DNA of 20,384 bases from an uncultured Clostridia bacterium (GTDB taxonomy: Bacteria > Bacillota > Clostridia > Oscillospirales > CAG-272): positions 1-20,384 of the forward strand of contig CAMFEL010000017.1 of NCBI GenBank assembly GCA_945949385.1, read 5' to 3'. The notes under the pieces are model-generated. The model was given only the letters and a program-made list of their open reading frames with translations, did no database searches and was not told where the DNA came from. Both the position numbers and the translations under genes were made by a program. Shown here one piece after another: positions 6,221-13,443 of the stretch. Each line of letters opens with the position of its first letter. Within the stretch, counting starts at the first letter, position 1.

Positions 6221-7699
6221 ATGAACATATACCGCAAACCGGATTTCGCAGATTCGACCGGTGACGCTATACCGTTTTATCACGACGGAAAGTATCATCT
6301 GTTCACCCTGACTCCTCCCTGCGGAACTACGGTCTATCCGGCAAGACTTCGGACAACGTGGGAACACGCCGTGTCCGACGATCTGGTACACTGGGAGCAG
6401 CTTCCCACCGCGCTGTATCCCTCCGACGACGAGAACGCTCCGGACGCTTCCGGCATCTGGACGGGCTCCGTCATATACGGAGAGGGCAAATATCATGCGT
6501 TCTACACCGGATACAGCCTTAAAGTCCGCTTTCAGCAGACTATATGCCATGCCACAAGCGACGACGGTATTACTTGGGTAAAGGACCCGGCAAACCCCGT
6601 TATCACCCCCATAGCGGAGCTCTACGAGGAGCTTGATTGGCGCGATCCTTACGTGTTCTACAATGAGGAAGAGGGGCTTTACTGGATACTGATTTCCGCA
6701 AGGCACAAGGAGGGTCCCCCCAACAGACGCGGCGCAGTTATACTTTTCCGCTCAAAGGATCTTGTTAAGTGGGAATTTTACGGCGACATATACGCCGCAG
6801 GTCACACAAACTGTCCCGAGTGTCCCGAAATGTATAAGATCGGCAGCAAGTGGTATCTTTCCTATTCAAGATTTTCCGAGTTTGTAAACACCATATACCG
6901 TGTTTCCGATTCTCCCTACGGCCCCTGGGCGACACCCAAATTCGACGGTATCGGAGGCAGACGCTTCTATGCCGCAAAGTCCATGGCAAACGACGAGGGC
7001 AGACGCTTCTACTTCGGCTGGGCTCATGACAGAGCCGACAGAAGCGACTACGGCGAATGGTACTGGGGCGGAGCGTTCTGCATCCCTCACGAGGTACGGC
7101 AGAACGAGGACGGAGAGCTTGACGTGATGCTCCCCGAGGAATACAGAAAAGCCATATCGGCTCCCGTTCCTTACAGCATCGTACCTATGATGGGCGATTC
7201 CCGAATAGGTGCCGACAGCGTAAGCGCGGCCTCTCCCGGAAAATGCACCTACGGCTTCTTCGACATAGGCAATAAAAAATCCGCTATGCTTTCGTGCAAG
7301 GTGCATATAGACAGTGTAAACGATTATTTCGGATTTTTGCTGAAAAGCGACAGCGATGCTTCCGTTTGTGCGGAGCTTCGGTTTGAGAGCGCATATCAGC
7401 GGGCGGCGCTTTACAGCCTTCCTATGGCTGTGGATCCTTTCTGGCAGCAGTCCTGTCAGGCTATTCCCAGCCCCACTGATCCCGGCCCGGACGGTGTGAG
7501 AGTTGCCGAAAAGCTTTTTGAATTCGCACCCGGCGACACGGTGTCGGTGGATATTGTCATCGACGATGATATGATGGAAGTCTTTATAGGCGGCAAAATC
7601 GCGTTTACTTACAGGATATACCGTCCCGCGGAATACAATTTCGGTTATATCGTACAGGATGCAAGCGTTACTTACAGCCATATTACCGTAACCGAATAA
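6221..7699 (+). CDS. GH32-like glycoside hydrolase (beta-fructosidase family), cytoplasmic
   Basis: 492 residues with a GH32 layout: five-bladed propeller (about 1-310) and C-terminal beta-sandwich (about 330-492, ending VQDASVTYSHITV). The acid/base motif is present as Glu200-Cys201-Pro202 and the stabilising motif as Arg141-Asp142-Pro143. The usual WMNDPNG nucleophile motif is replaced: the aligned strand is GDAIPFYHDGKYHLF with Asp15 as probable nucleophile. Other GH32-like stretches are HAVSDDLVHWEQLPTAL and WTGSVI. There is no signal peptide, so it should act inside the cell on a sugar delivered by the adjacent importer, releasing fructose for the kinase. A weak AGGAA site precedes the ATG; a strong terminator follows. 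Fold and mechanism are likely, but the altered motif leaves substrate open (sucrose, fructo-oligosaccharide, difructose compounds or another furanoside). Confidence 0.82.
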   Translation: MNIYRKPDFADSTGDAIPFYHDGKYHLFTLTPPCGTTVYPARLRTTWEHAVSDDLVHWEQLPTALYPSDDENAPDASGIWTGSVIYGEGKYHAFYTGYSLKVRFQQTICHATSDDGITWVKDPANPVITPIAELYEELDWRDPYVFYNEEEGLYWILISARHKEGPPNRRGAVILFRSKDLVKWEFYGDIYAAGHTNCPECPEMYKIGSKWYLSYSRFSEFVNTIYRVSDSPYGPWATPKFDGIGGRRFYAAKSMANDEGRRFYFGWAHDRADRSDYGEWYWGGAFCIPHEVRQNEDGELDVMLPEEYRKAISAPVPYSIVPMMGDSRIGADSVSAASPGKCTYGFFDIGNKKSAMLSCKVHIDSVNDYFGFLLKSDSDASVCAELRFESAYQRAALYSLPMAVDPFWQQSCQAIPSPTDPGPDGVRVAEKLFEFAPGDTVSVDIVIDDDMMEVFIGGKIAFTYRIYRPAEYNFGYIVQDASVTYSHITVTE

Positions 7700-7739
7700 T
7701 TACTTTGAATCATAGAAATCATACCGATCATTCTCCTGC

Positions 7740-7760
7740 GTCGGCTTTGAAAAAGCCGAC
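7740..7760 (+). other. Stem-loop after the importer operon
   Basis: GTCGGCTTT (7740-7748) pairs perfectly with AAAGCCGAC (7752-7760) around a GAA loop, followed by AAAAATC. It directly precedes the bidirectional terminator. On the - strand it would be followed by G/A-rich sequence, so it is probably an accessory stem. Confidence 0.5.
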
Positions 7761-7767
7761 AAAAATC

Positions 7768-7793
7768 AAAAAACTCCCCGCGGGGAGTTTTTT
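7768..7793. terminator. Bidirectional intrinsic terminator (importer operon / XRE gene)
   Basis: A perfect 26-bp palindrome: six A, then CTCCCCG, its complement, and six T, centred at 7780/7781. Read in either direction it gives a GC-rich stem ending in a U run. It lies between the GH32 gene (+) and the XRE-type gene (-), which converge here, and serves both. Confidence 0.92.
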
Positions 7794-7821
7794 GTATTCT
7801 CGGATAAATAAGCGTGACAAA

Positions 7822-8292
7822 TTAAAGCAGGTCGTTCATAAGCTTTACCGTTTCAGCTTTGGAAAGAGATCTGCACCGGGCATATTCCATTACAAGCGCT
7901 GCCTTTACCGCATTTCTGCCCTCGCTGTCAAGGGATTCATATACGGATGCAAGTTTAGGAGAGGCGCTGAAGGCATCCTCGGATTTGTCCGTCTCGCCCA
8001 GGTTGAACTGGTAAAACAGATCCTCCGGGTAGACGCCTGTACTGCGTACAAGCTCATGTGTGCGTCGGTTGCTGTCGAAAAACATAATAAGGGACAGATA
8101 TGTACCCCAGGTCATGCCTCTTGTTCCCGTCTCCGTCAGGCAGTAGGTCTGACGGGAAATCCCCACAAGACCCGCAAGCTCATCCTGCGACAGCCCTGCT
8201 TTTGCTCTCAGCACGGAAAGCTGAGGGAGCAGACGGGAAATGTATTCGCTTTTCTTCTCGTTGCTGATTGACCAGCGCTTACCGTATTTCAT
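7822..8292 (-). CDS. XRE-family helix-turn-helix regulator
   Basis: A 156-residue protein with a Cro/C1-type DNA-binding domain at about residues 22-72 (LSVLRAKAGLSQDELAGLVG, ISRQTY recognition helix, then TWGTYLSLIMFF). The remainder (about 75-156) is helical and not recognised. It contains ASPKLASVYESLDSEGRNAV and a final MEYARCRSLSKAETVKLMNDLL region, perhaps for dimerisation or signal input. I chose the ATG at 8292 because AAAGGA lies nine bases upstream; the in-frame ATG at 8331 has no proper ribosome site. It has its own promoter and shares a terminator with the importer operon. No target can be assigned. Confidence 0.85.
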   Translation of the reverse strand: MKYGKRWSISNEKKSEYISRLLPQLSVLRAKAGLSQDELAGLVGISRQTYCLTETGTRGMTWGTYLSLIMFFDSNRRTHELVRSTGVYPEDLFYQFNLGETDKSEDAFSASPKLASVYESLDSEGRNAVKAALVMEYARCRSLSKAETVKLMNDLL

Positions 8293-8363
8293 AATATTCA
8301 GTCCTTTCACGGTGTTGCGTTTGCCGTACATCCTGTTTGTCAGATGTAATACTTTACGGGATT

Positions 8364-8391
8364 ATTGTAACACAATTTTGACAGTTTTCAA
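8364..8391 (-). promoter_or_regulatory. Promoter of the XRE gene
   Basis: On the - strand, TTGAAA (8391-8386) and TACAAT (8369-8364) are separated by 16 bases, and TGT immediately precedes the -10, giving an extended -10 form. The predicted start is about 65 bases before the chosen ATG. The remaining sequence up to 8486 is AT-rich without recognisable features. Confidence 0.65.
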
Positions 8392-8486
8392 CAAGAAAAA
8401 CGAGAAAGAATTGAACGATTTGTAAATATATTGCTAAAAAACATCGACAGATATAAAATTTATTTATATGTTATAATTCAGTGGTA

Positions 8487-9446
8487 CTATTTGGTAAACA
8501 GAGCACCCTGATATGTACGCCGTCCGTACATAAGGCGGTCGATTTCGTTGGAAACAGCGGTTTTTTTGCGGCACCAGTCGGGGGCAAGCAGAAGCTCTGC
8601 GGGGGCGTCGCCCGTAACGCGGGCGATTACCGTATCGGGGGGCAGAAGCTCAAGCTGACGCACTGCCGTGTCCGTATAAGCTTCCATGCTCATGGGGGTA
8701 TAATCGCCCGACAGGTACTGCCGGGCAAGCGGTGTATCGCGAAGAACGTGCAAAAGATGGAGCTTTACCATATCCGGCTCAAGCACTGCCACGCTGCGGG
8801 CGCTGTCAAGCATCATTTCAAGGCTCTCTCCCGGCAGACCGTCTATAAGGTGGATACAGATCTGTATATCTCCCCCCGCCGCCCGCAGTCTGCGGAAGCC
8901 GTCGCAGAAGGCTGCAAAATCGTGCCCCCTGCCGATTTTCATTGCGGTTTCGTCGTGCACCGTCTGAAGCCCCAGCTCTACCAGCAGGGGAATTTTCTCC
9001 GACACCTCACGAAGAACTTCAAGCACCTTTTCGCCGAGGCAGTCCGCTCTGGTTGCCACTGCAAGCATAACGGCGCCGGGCAGGGACGACGCTTCGCCGT
9101 ATATCCTTCTCAGGGTCTCGGGAGAGGCGTAGGTGTTGGTGTGTGCCTGAAGATAGGGAATGAACTTGTCCGTGTCCCATTTGTTTTTTACAGCCGCAAC
9201 TCCCTTTTCGTACTGTTCCCTGAGAGTGTCGGCACTTTGCGCGCCTGAGGAGCCCCCCAGACAGTATATACAGCCGCCGCTTCCGCAGGTGCCGTCAAGA
9301 TTGGGGCAGGTAAAGCCTGCGTCAAGGGCAACCCGGGCGCATTTTGTCCCGAAGCGCTGCTTCATATAATAGTCAAAGGTGTAGTATCTTTTGTTGGAGT
9401 CGCTGTTTTTGTACGGATTTGTCTCTCTTTGAGTAGGCTTTTTCAT
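8487..9446 (-). CDS. Radical SAM protein, YhcC/YtqA (TIGR01212-like) family
   Basis: 319 residues. Members of this conserved but poorly characterised family carry a [4Fe-4S] cluster and S-adenosylmethionine. The cluster cysteines fit the family spacing: Cys47-X11-Cys59-X2-Cys62 in GFTCPNLDG...GGCIYC. An additional Cys54 lies between them (GTCGSGGC). Other family stretches are IPYLQAHTNTYAS, LLVELGLQTVHDETA, HLIDGLPGES and MVKLHLLHVLRDTPL. A substrate is not established with confidence for the family. It is the last of three - strand genes, 27 bases after the phosphodiesterase stop; the ribosome site is weak. Confidence 0.9.
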   Translation of the reverse strand: MKKPTQRETNPYKNSDSNKRYYTFDYYMKQRFGTKCARVALDAGFTCPNLDGTCGSGGCIYCLGGSSGAQSADTLREQYEKGVAAVKNKWDTDKFIPYLQAHTNTYASPETLRRIYGEASSLPGAVMLAVATRADCLGEKVLEVLREVSEKIPLLVELGLQTVHDETAMKIGRGHDFAAFCDGFRRLRAAGGDIQICIHLIDGLPGESLEMMLDSARSVAVLEPDMVKLHLLHVLRDTPLARQYLSGDYTPMSMEAYTDTAVRQLELLPPDTVIARVTGDAPAELLLAPDWCRKKTAVSNEIDRLMYGRRTYQGALFTK

Positions 9447-9473
9447 TTCATATCCGCTTTCTGCTCTGAAATG

Positions 9474-10022
9474 TCAGCAGAGTCGCTTTGTCATATAGGC
9501 GGCTCCGCTTTCAAGGTCATACCAGGTGAAAAGTCCGTCCCCGTAAAGCATATATCCGTGGGGGGTATTCTCTTTGGGTATGGAAACGGAGCCCGGATTC
9601 ATATAAATATAGCTTGAGTGATCTGCATATTTTGATACATGGGTGTGACCGCACAGCAGTACGGAGCCGCGGCAGGCGGGAAGCGGCTTGTCCTCTCCCC
9701 ACAGATGGCCGTGAGTGGCGTATACGGAAAGTTTTCCGTCGAAAATTCCGATGTAGTCTGCCATTACGGGGAAGTCCAGCACCATTTGGTCTACTTCCGC
9801 TTCGCAGTTGCCGCGGACGCAGAGGATTTTGTCGGCAAGAGGGTTCAGCATTGCTATGACTTCTTTGGGTGCATATCCCCCGGGCAGCTCGTTTCTGGGA
9901 CCGTGATAGAGAATATCTCCCAAAAGCAGCAGCCTGTCGGCTTCGGAGGCGGCAAAGTGCTCCAGCATTCGGCGGCACCAAAGGGCGGAGCCGTGTATAT
10001 CGGATGCGATGAATATTTTCAT
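9474..10022 (-). CDS. yfcE: YfcE/MJ0936-type metallophosphodiesterase
   Basis: 182 residues, the normal size for this calcineurin-like family of cytoplasmic metal-dependent phosphodiesterases. Metal ligands are visible: Asp8 and His10 in SDIHG, Asp36 in LLLGDILYHGP, Asn72 in RGNCE, His104 in THGH, and Gly-His126-Thr-His128 near the end. The YMNPGSVSIPKE stretch is diagnostic. Substrates of the family are mostly artificial diesters, so the true substrate is unknown. AAAGGAAG stands just upstream of the ATG. The gene begins 20 bases after trmB ends and belongs to the same operon. Confidence 0.92.
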   Translation of the reverse strand: MKIFIASDIHGSALWCRRMLEHFAASEADRLLLLGDILYHGPRNELPGGYAPKEVIAMLNPLADKILCVRGNCEAEVDQMVLDFPVMADYIGIFDGKLSVYATHGHLWGEDKPLPACRGSVLLCGHTHVSKYADHSSYIYMNPGSVSIPKENTPHGYMLYGDGLFTWYDLESGAAYMTKRLC

Positions 10023-10042
10023 TTTATCTTCCTTTTTTATCT

Positions 10043-10786
10043 TTACTTTTTTTCGGCCTTCTTTACTGCCTCGAAGCAGTTTATGGGAATACCCTGAGAG
10101 GAGAAATTCCGTTCGTACTCGGTAACTATATTACTCCCGGCGCGCTCGCTCCCATGCAGATCACGCGTCTCGAAAACAATGTCAAAGCAGGGCTCGCACC
10201 GCACGGCTTCAAGGGAAAAGTCGAAAAGCTCCGTGTTGTCGGTCTTGAAGGTAAAGGAGCCTCCTTCCCGCAGCAGGCGCACATACTGTCTGAGAAAATC
10301 GGGATGGGTAAGGCGACGGGCGGTGTAGCCGTTTTTCGTCCACGGGTCGCTGAAGTTTGCGTATACGGCGTCAAAGGCGCCGTCGCAGAAAAGCCCGTCA
10401 AGCTCCGCGGCGTCGCAGTTCAGAAAGCGGACATTGCCGCGCAGGTCCAAAGGTATTTCCCAGCGCTCGTTTTTATACACAGTGCCGTCGGGACTTCTCC
10501 ACCCTCCGTGGCAGTCAAGCTGTCCGAGACCCCTGTCCTCGGCGTACTTTTCCGCCGCGGTGACGATGACATCTCCCACGCGCTCTACCGCTATGTAGTT
10601 GTAGTCCGGGTCGCGCCTTGAAAGCTTTCTGATAAATTCCCCTTTGCCGCAGCCGATCTCAAGCCTTAGGGGGCGATCTTCGCCAAAAATACCCTTCATG
10701 GCGGCGGTGCAATCCTCTTTTGTTACAAACAGAGCGCTGAGAGCGCGAAGTCTTTCCTCGCCTCTGCGTTTTTTTCTCATTCTCAT
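10043..10786 (-). CDS. trmB: tRNA (guanine-N7-)-methyltransferase
   Basis: 247 residues. TrmB makes m7G46 in the variable loop of tRNAs using S-adenosylmethionine. The SAM motif LRLEIGCGKGEFI is at about 40-52, and the TrmB signature NFSDPWTKNGYTARRLTHP at about 144-162 (typical members have PWPKKRHxKRRLT). The GSFTFKTDN stretch is also typical. Between EDRGLG and NVRFLNCDA there is an extra segment of about 27 residues (91-117, including GGWRSPDGTVYKNERWE) not present in the common form of the enzyme. The start lacks a strong ribosome site; an ATG two codons downstream is possible. First gene of a three-gene - strand operon. Confidence 0.93.
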   Translation of the reverse strand: MRMRKKRRGEERLRALSALFVTKEDCTAAMKGIFGEDRPLRLEIGCGKGEFIRKLSRRDPDYNYIAVERVGDVIVTAAEKYAEDRGLGQLDCHGGWRSPDGTVYKNERWEIPLDLRGNVRFLNCDAAELDGLFCDGAFDAVYANFSDPWTKNGYTARRLTHPDFLRQYVRLLREGGSFTFKTDNTELFDFSLEAVRCEPCFDIVFETRDLHGSERAGSNIVTEYERNFSSQGIPINCFEAVKKAEKK

Positions 10787-10830
10787 ATTGAAATATGTCT
10801 CACTTTTTGATAAAATATATGTTACATAGA

Positions 10831-10839
10831 ATTATACCA
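10831..10839 (-). promoter_or_regulatory. Extended -10 promoter of the trmB operon
   Basis: The - strand reads TGGTATAAT, an extended -10 element with a perfect TATAAT; no good -35 hexamer is present, which such promoters tolerate. The predicted start is about 40 bases before trmB. The same 108-base gap must also hold the promoter for the divergent HAAS-like gene; I see only weak candidates for it. Confidence 0.65.
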
Positions 10840-10894
10840 TATGCTCGGGCGAAAATCCACATTTTTTTCATTTTGACCGAAGGGAGGGACAGGC

Positions 10895-12028
10895 TTGACA
10901 GTCAACGAATTTGCCCGTACGCTGGCAAAGGAGCTTGCAGCCCGCGGAGTCGGGCGCGACGAAGCCATTAAGCACAGCGCGGCTCTTGTGCGTACTTTCT
11001 CCCGTGAGGATCTGCGTGAGGTGGAGGACTACGGCTGTGCCGACGATTTCAAGGAGCTTTCCGACAGCCTTGCGGCGCTTATCTTTTCAAGAGCTGAGAG
11101 GGAGAGAAAGGCTATCGAAAATAGTGCGGACGCGGCGATGAGCGAAACGGAGTATGCGTCGGCGGATAAAACGGAATATGCGGCGGGCGAAACCGAGCGT
11201 GCGGCGGGTGATATTTCTGCCGATACTGCGGCTAATACCGACGGCGGAGTCAAGGTCTGCGAGCCTGACCGAGCAGTCGGTGCCGAAAAGGGCCGGGAGC
11301 CGGACAATGCTGAAATACGTGAGTCCGAAAAGACCGAAGCGGAAAGCACTGCCGACAGGGAAACCGCCGCAAGCGTTCCCGCATCGGACACTCTCAGAAT
11401 AAATACTGCGGATATCGGCAGCACCAGAGCCTTTGACTCGGTGCGCGCCGAGAGCGCGTCTACGGGTGCCGTCACGGCACCTACAAGCGTTGTGCCCGTA
11501 GGGAGCAGTGAGGAGCGGGGCGCGTCCGCAAAGGATATTGCGGACGGCGACACGCAGGAAATATATCTTGAAGAGGAAACCTTGCCCATTAGAGAAAAGA
11601 CCGTGCTTACCTCCCGGGGGAAGGTGTTTTTCTGGGTCATAACCGTGCTGACCTCCCCGCTGTGGATATGCTGCGGCGCTTTGATCATGTGCGTTTTCGG
11701 TATATGCGTTGCGGCGGTCTGCGCCTTTATGGCTGCCTGCATCTGTCTTGTATGCGCTGAGGCGGCCGCGGGAGGTGCTGTGGCGCTTGTAGGTATTATT
11801 TACGGCATATCCCGCATATTTACGGGCTCTCCCGCCGCAGGCATTTTTGAAATAGGTCTGGGAATTGCCGTGGGCGGTGTGGCCTTGGCGCTGGGTATAC
11901 TTACATATAATTTCGCCGTGGTAGTGCTTCCGGGCCTGCTCAGGCAGCTCATAAGCTTTGAGGGCTACTGTCTGCGGCGTATTCCGCCTGCTCTTGACAG
12001 GTTCAGAGAGGAGTGCAACAGGCTGTGA
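10895..12028 (+). CDS. HAAS/DUF1700-like membrane protein with long low-complexity linker
   Basis: 377 residues in three parts. Residues 1-75 are helical and resemble HAAS signalling domains (NEFARTLAKELAARG, FSREDLREVEDYG). Residues about 76-232 are a low-complexity stretch rich in Ala, Glu, Asp, Thr and Ser (repeated EYA and ERAA units), probably disordered. Residues about 244-347 hold several membrane segments of the DUF1700 type (GGAVALVGIIYGISRIF, then IFEIGLGIAVGG). The start is TTG: AGGGAGG (10881-10887) lies seven bases upstream and no other start fits. The stop shares GTGA with the next gene. HAAS proteins are usually part of envelope-stress modules with DUF4097 partners, as here, but a PadR-type regulator is absent. 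Function beyond membrane signalling is unknown. Confidence 0.75.
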   Translation: MTVNEFARTLAKELAARGVGRDEAIKHSAALVRTFSREDLREVEDYGCADDFKELSDSLAALIFSRAERERKAIENSADAAMSETEYASADKTEYAAGETERAAGDISADTAANTDGGVKVCEPDRAVGAEKGREPDNAEIRESEKTEAESTADRETAASVPASDTLRINTADIGSTRAFDSVRAESASTGAVTAPTSVVPVGSSEERGASAKDIADGDTQEIYLEEETLPIREKTVLTSRGKVFFWVITVLTSPLWICCGALIMCVFGICVAAVCAFMAACICLVCAEAAAGGAVALVGIIYGISRIFTGSPAAGIFEIGLGIAVGGVALALGILTYNFAVVVLPGLLRQLISFEGYCLRRIPPALDRFREECNRL

Positions 12029-13026
12029 AAAGACGATCCAAACTCTTTCTCATCGTTGCCGGCGTGCTTGTGGCTCTGGGTGCGGTGCTGTGCGTCGTGG
12101 GCTACTGCGTAAGCTTCGGCACGGACGAGCAGATTCTGGCGGACAGTTTCGGCGCGGAGAAAGGCTACACGGAGTATTTCGGCTCCGACGACCTTGACAA
12201 AATCAAGCTGTCTGTTGAGGATGCCAACATCAACATAATCGGCGGCGCGGACAGCGCTTATATGGAGATCATAAATTTCAACGAAAATCTGTGCTCTTTT
12301 TCAAACAACAGCTCCACGGTCATATTTAATCAGACACCGGATCTTTCTTCTATATCCGGCTTTTGGGAAAGCGGCATAAGCTTCAAGGGGCTGAGATACT
12401 TCCTTTTCCCCGGCACGGGCAAGGGAGAGAGGGTCATCAATATTTACCTTGATTCGGCGCAAACCGTAAGGTGCTTTGACCTCAGCAGTGTCAGCGGGAG
12501 CATAACCGTCAGCGATATAGACACGGCTACCGATTACAATATCAGGGTGGGCAGCGGCAACGTCACCGTAAAGAATGTCAGCACCGAGTCCGCCCTCAGC
12601 GTGGAATCCGACGACCCCGCAGCCGTTAAGGTCTGCTTTGAGAATGTGGCAGCCGAAATAGTCAGGATATGCGCCGCAAAGGCGGATTTTGACGCTACGG
12701 GACTCAGCGCCCGCTACTGCGATATTGCGATAAGCGGCGGCAGCGCGGATATGGTCTATACTCCCTTTGAGGGCGGCGCATTCAGCGCGGAAATAGCTAC
12801 GGGCGGTAAAATGACCGTCAACGGCAGCACATACACGGACTTGTTCAGATACGGCACCGAGGATGCCAACAAAGATACGGCGGGCGACGGTGACGGCAAG
12901 GAGGAAGATATAAATCCTCCTTATCTGAAGATCAATACAGGTCTTGCGGCCTCCGAGCTTAATGTTTCCCTTGAGCTTCTCAGCGCTCAAAGCGGGGAAG
13001 AGGTCGGTGCGGACAGCGAGAGCTGA
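12025..13026 (+). CDS. DUF4097-like membrane-anchored beta-repeat protein
   Basis: 333 residues. After a short basic stretch (KRRSK), one hydrophobic helix (about 7-28) anchors the protein. The rest is a series of short beta strands typical of DUF4097 solenoids: IKLSVEDANINIIGG, LSSVSGSITVSDI, YNIRVGSGNVTVKNVS, CDIAISGGSADMVYT. These domains are thought to lie outside the membrane and partner HAAS proteins. GTG at 12025 is chosen: GAGGAG (12008-12013) is 11 bases upstream, and GTGA overlaps the upstream stop, implying coupled translation. The in-frame GTG at 12013 overlaps the ribosome site itself. The C-terminus is acidic (DTAGDGDGKEED). No enzymatic motif is seen. Confidence 0.75.
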   Translation: MKRRSKLFLIVAGVLVALGAVLCVVGYCVSFGTDEQILADSFGAEKGYTEYFGSDDLDKIKLSVEDANINIIGGADSAYMEIINFNENLCSFSNNSSTVIFNQTPDLSSISGFWESGISFKGLRYFLFPGTGKGERVINIYLDSAQTVRCFDLSSVSGSITVSDIDTATDYNIRVGSGNVTVKNVSTESALSVESDDPAAVKVCFENVAAEIVRICAAKADFDATGLSARYCDIAISGGSADMVYTPFEGGAFSAEIATGGKMTVNGSTYTDLFRYGTEDANKDTAGDGDGKEEDINPPYLKINTGLAASELNVSLELLSAQSGEEVGADSES

Positions 13027-13060
13027 TAATAAAGACTATTATAAAGAAAAGGAAGAACAA

Positions 13061-13321
13061 ATGAGCTACACTTACAGAACCAGAGGTACCTGTGCCACGG
13101 AGATCAATTTCGATATTGAGGACGGCAAGCTTTACAATGTGAGATTTACCAACGGCTGCAACGGCAACCTGAAAGCGGTCTCAAAGCTTGTAGAGGGAAA
13201 AGACGCAAAGGAAGTAGCAGAGCTGCTTTCGGGCAACACCTGCGGTATGAAGTCTACCTCCTGTGCAGATCAGCTTGCACGCGCCATTGTAAAGGCTCTC
13301 GGTGAGGAAGCCGGAGCTTAA
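13061..13321 (+). CDS. TSCPD-domain small protein (TIGR03905-like)
   Basis: 86 residues. The protein matches the TSCPD family, small proteins common in Clostridia with resemblance to a piece of some ribonucleotide reductases. Cys11 (RGTCATEI), Cys33 (TNGCNGN), Cys61 (NTCG) and Cys68 (TSCADQL, the name-giving motif with Ala for Pro) may bind a metal. It is cytoplasmic and its function is unknown. AAAGGAAG (13048-13054) precedes the ATG; a longer reading frame upstream runs through the preceding gene and has no ribosome site at its start. It follows the DUF4097-like gene by 34 bases. Confidence 0.88.
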   Translation: MSYTYRTRGTCATEINFDIEDGKLYNVRFTNGCNGNLKAVSKLVEGKDAKEVAELLSGNTCGMKSTSCADQLARAIVKALGEEAGA

Positions 13322-13340
13322 AAAGACGCAAAGCCTGCTG

Positions 13341-13363
13341 CGGCAGCAAAACAGCCGCTGCCG
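13341..13363 (+). other. Hairpin between TSCPD and GH31 genes
   Basis: CGGCAGC (13341-13347) pairs with GCTGCCG (13357-13363) over a nine-base loop. No T-tract follows closely, so termination is doubtful; a TTTTTT run occurs only at about 13392-13397, just before the next ribosome site. Confidence 0.35.
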
Positions 13364-13410
13364 TCAAACGGTTACGGCACAAAATGAGATATTTTTTAAG
13401 GAGCAGGGCC

Positions 13411-13443
13411 ATGAGCCCCCTATTACCCTATGTATACTGTTAA
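13411..13443 (+). CDS. Ten-codon mini-ORF overlapping the GH31 start
   Basis: ATG at 13411 opens MSPLLPYVYC and ends at TAA 13441-13443. AAGGAG (13398-13403) lies seven bases before its ATG, ideal spacing, whereas the GH31 ATG at 13430 is 26 bases from that site and has no other. The mini-ORF stop is 14 bases past the GH31 start, in another frame, so ribosomes ending here could reinitiate on the larger gene. The ORF and spacing are visible; translation and a regulatory role are inferred. Confidence 0.45.
   Translation: MSPLLPYVYC

Noticed and set aside
7705..8271. + strand frame across the terminators and the XRE gene
   Set aside because: It starts inside the terminator region, runs opposite a recognisable HTH gene and has no family features.
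8451..8469. AT-only inverted repeat ATATAAA-N5-TTTATAT
   Set aside because: Such symmetry is expected by chance in very AT-rich sequence, and it has neither GC stem nor U-tract placement to terminate the radical SAM operon.
10895..11600. Possible adhesin or phase-variable repeat gene
   Set aside because: The low-complexity stretch has only loose EYA/ERAA units, no exact tandem DNA repeat for slippage, and sits between a cytosolic-type helical domain and membrane segments.
11029..11742. Antisense frame of 237 codons across the HAAS-like linker
   Set aside because: Its Ser/Ala/Val-rich product mirrors the low-complexity sense sequence; no promoter or ribosome site was seen.
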